From Costus lasius (lineage: Eukaryota > Streptophyta > Magnoliopsida > Zingiberales > Costaceae), in the NCBI GenBank assembly GCA_027563935.2, contig CM050446.2:28647501-28711500 (forward strand): a stretch of DNA of 64,000 nucleotides, given 5' to 3'. The position numbers and the translations under genes were made by a program. The notes beneath the pieces were generated by a model. The model did no database searches. It had not been told where the DNA came from and worked only from the letters and a program-made list of their open reading frames with translations. How positions within the stretch are numbered: position 1 is the stretch's first letter; each line of letters starts with the position of its first letter. This document shows positions 60,543 to 64,000 of the stretch, in pieces.

Positions 60543-62038
60543 CTACAATAAGCAAATAAGTAAAATAAGTACTATGATAAAGCATTTAACAAGGACTTTT
60601 AATTAAATGCTAAGCTCCCACTACTTCCAAAACAAGTTGAGAACTCTCTAACTCAACATGGAGATAAGTGAGTAGGATCCTAATTTCACATAAGGTCTCC
60701 GCGACTCACGAGGGTGAGTTGAGATGCACAGAGAGTCTCATGCTTCCTTAGGTAGGCATGCCAGCCAATTGTGCCATGCACAATTCCTCTTAGTTAAGAC
60801 AGACTAGGCGCCCTGTGTCCAGTGAGGGCTGGATACAACACAAAACCCTATCCTCTCAACAGCTGCCTCTAGTATTTCATCATGTCAATGACATATGAAA
60901 AACCAGTCAAGTCTGGTCCTAACCGTTATGCCCAGGGCCAACAAATTTCCTTGCGAAGGCACGCCCAGGTTAAAACTGGACTGGGGAAATCATTGTCACC
61001 TCACATCTTCTTAAGATAAGTGGGTGTGTCCCACGAGGGTGGGAAACAGTTCACAACACCACTGATCGATAGTTTGATGAGGGCTACGCGTTAGAAGGCT
61101 ATCGACTTGATATTGAATTGAGAGTTTTTGCATGTTTGTTTTATTCTTTTCTAGCATGCAGTTTTCCTATGGTTCAGGCAGCAAAGGAAAAGCATCACAG
61201 GCATGATATGGACAAATAATAAACCATCACAGGCATGCTAGTTTGGTCAATATGGTCATAGCCCTTTTCATACACATAACTTGTCACGAGCCATGTGACA
61301 TGTTATTGTGCATCCAAGGGTTGCGAGTCCCTGAAGCAAATCAGCCCATGCCAGAAGCCGAAAGCTAGTGTCCTTCCTTCAGCCGGAAGTCCATCACCAA
61401 GCTTCCAAAGCTGGTGCCACTCTGATATCGGTTGAAGAAGACACATTGTTGTCTTTGATGAACCTTAACCTATCTCATGTAAACAATTCTACATCTATTC
61501 TAAGGAAAGATGAAAATTTTACATCAAGAAGGGGAGAACCACACGCAGGTGGTAGAAAGATTTTACAAGCATTCGTCACAGGTGGAAACATGCTTCCACA
61601 TCACAACACAGGAGGGCACTCGCTATGACCATATCAACGCATGAAAGAGACAAGTGGCGCATATATAAAATTTGAAAAACCGTAATAATCAAATTTTATC
61701 CCCTTATGCGCCAACTCCATCCAAAGCACTCTCTTTATCAAATTTATGCTAAAATTGGGATCAAGTTTCATGATGACTTCATGGACCCTATCGGCTGGCA
61801 ATTTTGTCAGATCAAGAGACCTGGCCAGTCCGAAGACACAATACCCGTCCTACTTGACAAAACTACGTGCGCCTTTGGTCTTAAATCCATCATAAACACA
61901 ATCCAAATTTCGGCCATAAAAATTGATGAAAGAAGTTTGGATGAAAGCGCCTTCTAGGTTAAACGCGCATGGATGAACGAAAAATTTACCAAAAATTTTT
62001 CACACAAGCAAATGTACACCTTGTGTTTCTCGCAAGTA
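60543..62038 (-). other. 5' leader of copia element I
   Basis: About 1.5 kb between primer site and gag, with no clear ORF. It contains the repeated CATCACAGGCATG motif at 61190-61245. Confidence 0.6.
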
Positions 62039-62050
62039 GCTCTGATACCA
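62039..62050 (-). promoter_or_regulatory. Primer-binding site of I (initiator tRNA-Met)
   Basis: The minus strand reads TGGTATCAGAGC, a perfect match to the initiator tRNA-Met 3' end, one base from the LTR. Confidence 0.9.
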
Positions 62051-62051
62051 G

Positions 62052-64000
62052 TGTTAGGGAATGCCGGGTGTAATTTAAAATTTTGCAGTCCCAAGACGCA
62101 GCGGAAGAAGCATTACACCCGAAACACATTCCGTTCCCAAGGATCCATGCGAGAGAGAAGACACAAGGATGTGTTAGAGATGTACCTCTTTTGCTTGTTT
62201 AGATGTCGAAGCCATGTTGAAGGCGCCCAAGTGTTCGCCCTCTACAAGTATCCATGCGTCGACTCCTTGATCGTTGCTCCCTTCCACGCTCGGTGCTAGC
62301 CTCGGGAAGAGAATCGAGCCTTAGGGTTCCTTCACTCTTCTTGCGCCACCTCCAAGGTTCATGTGCCAAGTGCAAGGAAGATGCCGCCAACTCCTTATCC
62401 TCTTCACTCCAAGAGAAGAGGGAGAAGATGAGTTTCGGCCTTGAGGAAGATTAAGGGAAAATTGCGCCACCAAGTCCTTCTCCAAGTCACGCCAAGAGGA
62501 GAGGAAGGAGAAGACTTGCGGTCACTTGTTGGAAGAAGGGTTGCGCCACTTTGATGTTGTCACCCTTTGCCCTTGCTTTCGCCCCTCCACTTGTGTTCAC
62601 ATCTCCAAGCATTCATCATCTAGAGAGGGCGACAATGGGTCCTATAAATAGGACTAGAGGCGGTTTGAGCAAGGGCTAGGATCATGCCAAGTGTATGGCT
62701 AGGATGAGGTGTCTTGAAGTAAGGAAAGTCTCCAAGACTTTACCATAAACCTCATTCAACCTATCCATAAAAGTCTAAACACTATATCAGCCCAAGACAT
62801 GCCTCAAATGCATTCTTACCATCAAAGGCTAAGTGGCTAGGCGCAACATGCATGAGGAGTTTCGGCTAGGGTAAGGGTTTTGGGAGAAACTAGGGTTTGA
62901 GGTAAGGTAAGTCTCCAAGACATTACCATATACCTCTTCCCTATGTTCATATGCGCCTAGGAACTTCCCATAAAAGTTCTCAAGCCATATCAGCCCCAAG
63001 ACTTACCTTAGAGGCAAGTATTCCATCCAAGGAAGAAGGGCTAGGCGCCCTTTACTTCCATAATGAAGCAAAGGCGCCTCCCTCACCCCATTATGCCCCT
63101 AGGCGCCATTGGGGTGAGATTTCTCCCCATTATACCCTTTTAAGCCAATTCCTCTTCATGACAACTAATTATTGGGCCTCATTGGATAATGAGCTAGCCC
63201 AAACTTCATGGCATGGGTTGATTAAGCCATTGGATCCAATCCAATGCAACCCTAATCCAAATGTGACCAATCTAGGTCAAGTTCGGGTCAACCTGCCAAA
63301 AATGAAGTTTGGCTCCAATAACTTTCTTCCAACTCATCAGGCCCATTGGCACTGATGAAATCTTCCAAATTGATCCAAGTTATCCAATAACCTGATCATA
63401 AGGCTTCTGATTAAAGCAACGTCAAGAGTCTATTGCGTGTGACCCCGTAGGATCCATATGACGATGGCAATGATGTAAACATCATAAGTAGTGAGGGGTA
63501 TCTAGCAACACATCACTACTACCCATGTCATAGGACTTAAGTCATTATGGCAACAACTCCTAACAAGCAACGAGGATTCCCATTGCATTACAGATCCCTT
63601 TGCCTAAGCTGATATCCTGCCATTGGATTAGTCTCAAGTTTATTATCCAATGCATTGGTCATGACTCAACAAGTGTGGCCACACTTTCCTGTCATGCACC
63701 AATAAGGTGGGGCGCCCCAAGGTGGATATCATGCTTCCTCGGAAGGAAGGGGCAAATCCTACTATTGGTCATCCATGTCTCTACGTGACTTATGACATGC
63801 CCAATGACAGTCGTTTTGGTCTCCCAATTACGGAGAGACGTAAGACTGTATTAAAGCATACCCTTCATCAAGTCTAGACATGAATACCTCAAGTCTAAGG
63901 ATCAATGCAAACCTCTTGCATGTGAGATTGACTTGTTGACTAGACAAGTCAATCCTCACGGTGGATCACTCCAGTGCATCCAATGCACCTGTATGTCTGC
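62052..64000 (-). repeat. 5' LTR of element I (partial)
   Basis: It matches 55039-56988 throughout, with about 25 differences, and runs off the window. Confidence 0.9.

Larger units (their letters stand above)
55039..64000 (-). mobile_element. Ty1/copia element I, 5' LTR truncated by the window
   Basis: It reads right to left: 5' LTR from 62052 to beyond 64000, initiator tRNA-Met primer site 62039-62050, leader, gag, decayed pol, 3' LTR 55039-57265. Bases GTGAT at 55034-55038 should be its left target duplication. The LTRs differ by about 25 changes over 1.95 kb by eye (about 1.3%), yet the coding region is badly decayed. Confidence 0.88.

Overview
This is nuclear DNA of a flowering plant with a repeat-rich genome. 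It is AT-rich and holds no bacterial-style operons, no rRNA or tRNA genes and no host gene I can defend. Nearly all of it is transposable elements: Ty3/gypsy elements (Athila-like, with tRNA-Asp primer sites, and one chromovirus-like element), Ty1/copia elements, and a Mutator-like segment carrying a Ulp1-type protease gene. I cannot name the species.

Layout. 1-5.6 kb: Mutator-like region with a FAR1-type transposase remnant (+) facing a broken Ulp1/C48 protease gene (-); arrays of the motif ATATYGTAGAAA lie on both sides of the protease gene, in opposite orientations. 6.1-7.8 kb: decayed copia pol. 7.8-43.1 kb: a nest of insertions. Copia fragment M (6.1-7.8 kb) is entered by LTR fragment L (7,811-9,375), L by copia element H (3' LTR from 9,376), H by two solo LTRs, K (10,391-11,841) and F (12,747-14,169 plus 42,761-43,059), F by gypsy element G (14,170-42,755), and G by A (19,383-31,717, minus strand) and B (34,243-42,448, plus strand). 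Intact 5-bp target duplications mark K (TTTGG), F (GTCTT), G (TGGTC), A (CTCCC) and B (CCTGC). 43.1-46.7 kb: coding part of H. 46.7-55.0 kb: LTR fragment J and C, a rearranged Athila-like element. 55.0-64 kb: copia element I, whose 5' LTR runs off the window.

How the parts relate. A has a complete but mutated set: gag, protease, RT, RNase H, integrase and an ATHILA/env-like ORF. B keeps only gag-protease. C keeps a zinc knuckle and the leader of the RT region. B and C would need enzymes supplied in trans. A, B and C nevertheless share a compact pair of predicted RNA hairpins just after the stop of the main ORF, with paired base changes that keep the stems; this suggests a cis-acting function. 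In at least six of the LTR families, dense palindromes built on an ACGG/CCGT core start about 240-260 bp from the LTR 5' end, and where a TATA box can be found they lie 100-570 bp upstream of it, although the surrounding sequence differs between families. These two patterns are the most interesting things in the window.

Limits. Lineage names come from reading motifs, not from database searches. Ends of nested elements are good to the base where a target duplication is quoted; ends of fragments are approximate.
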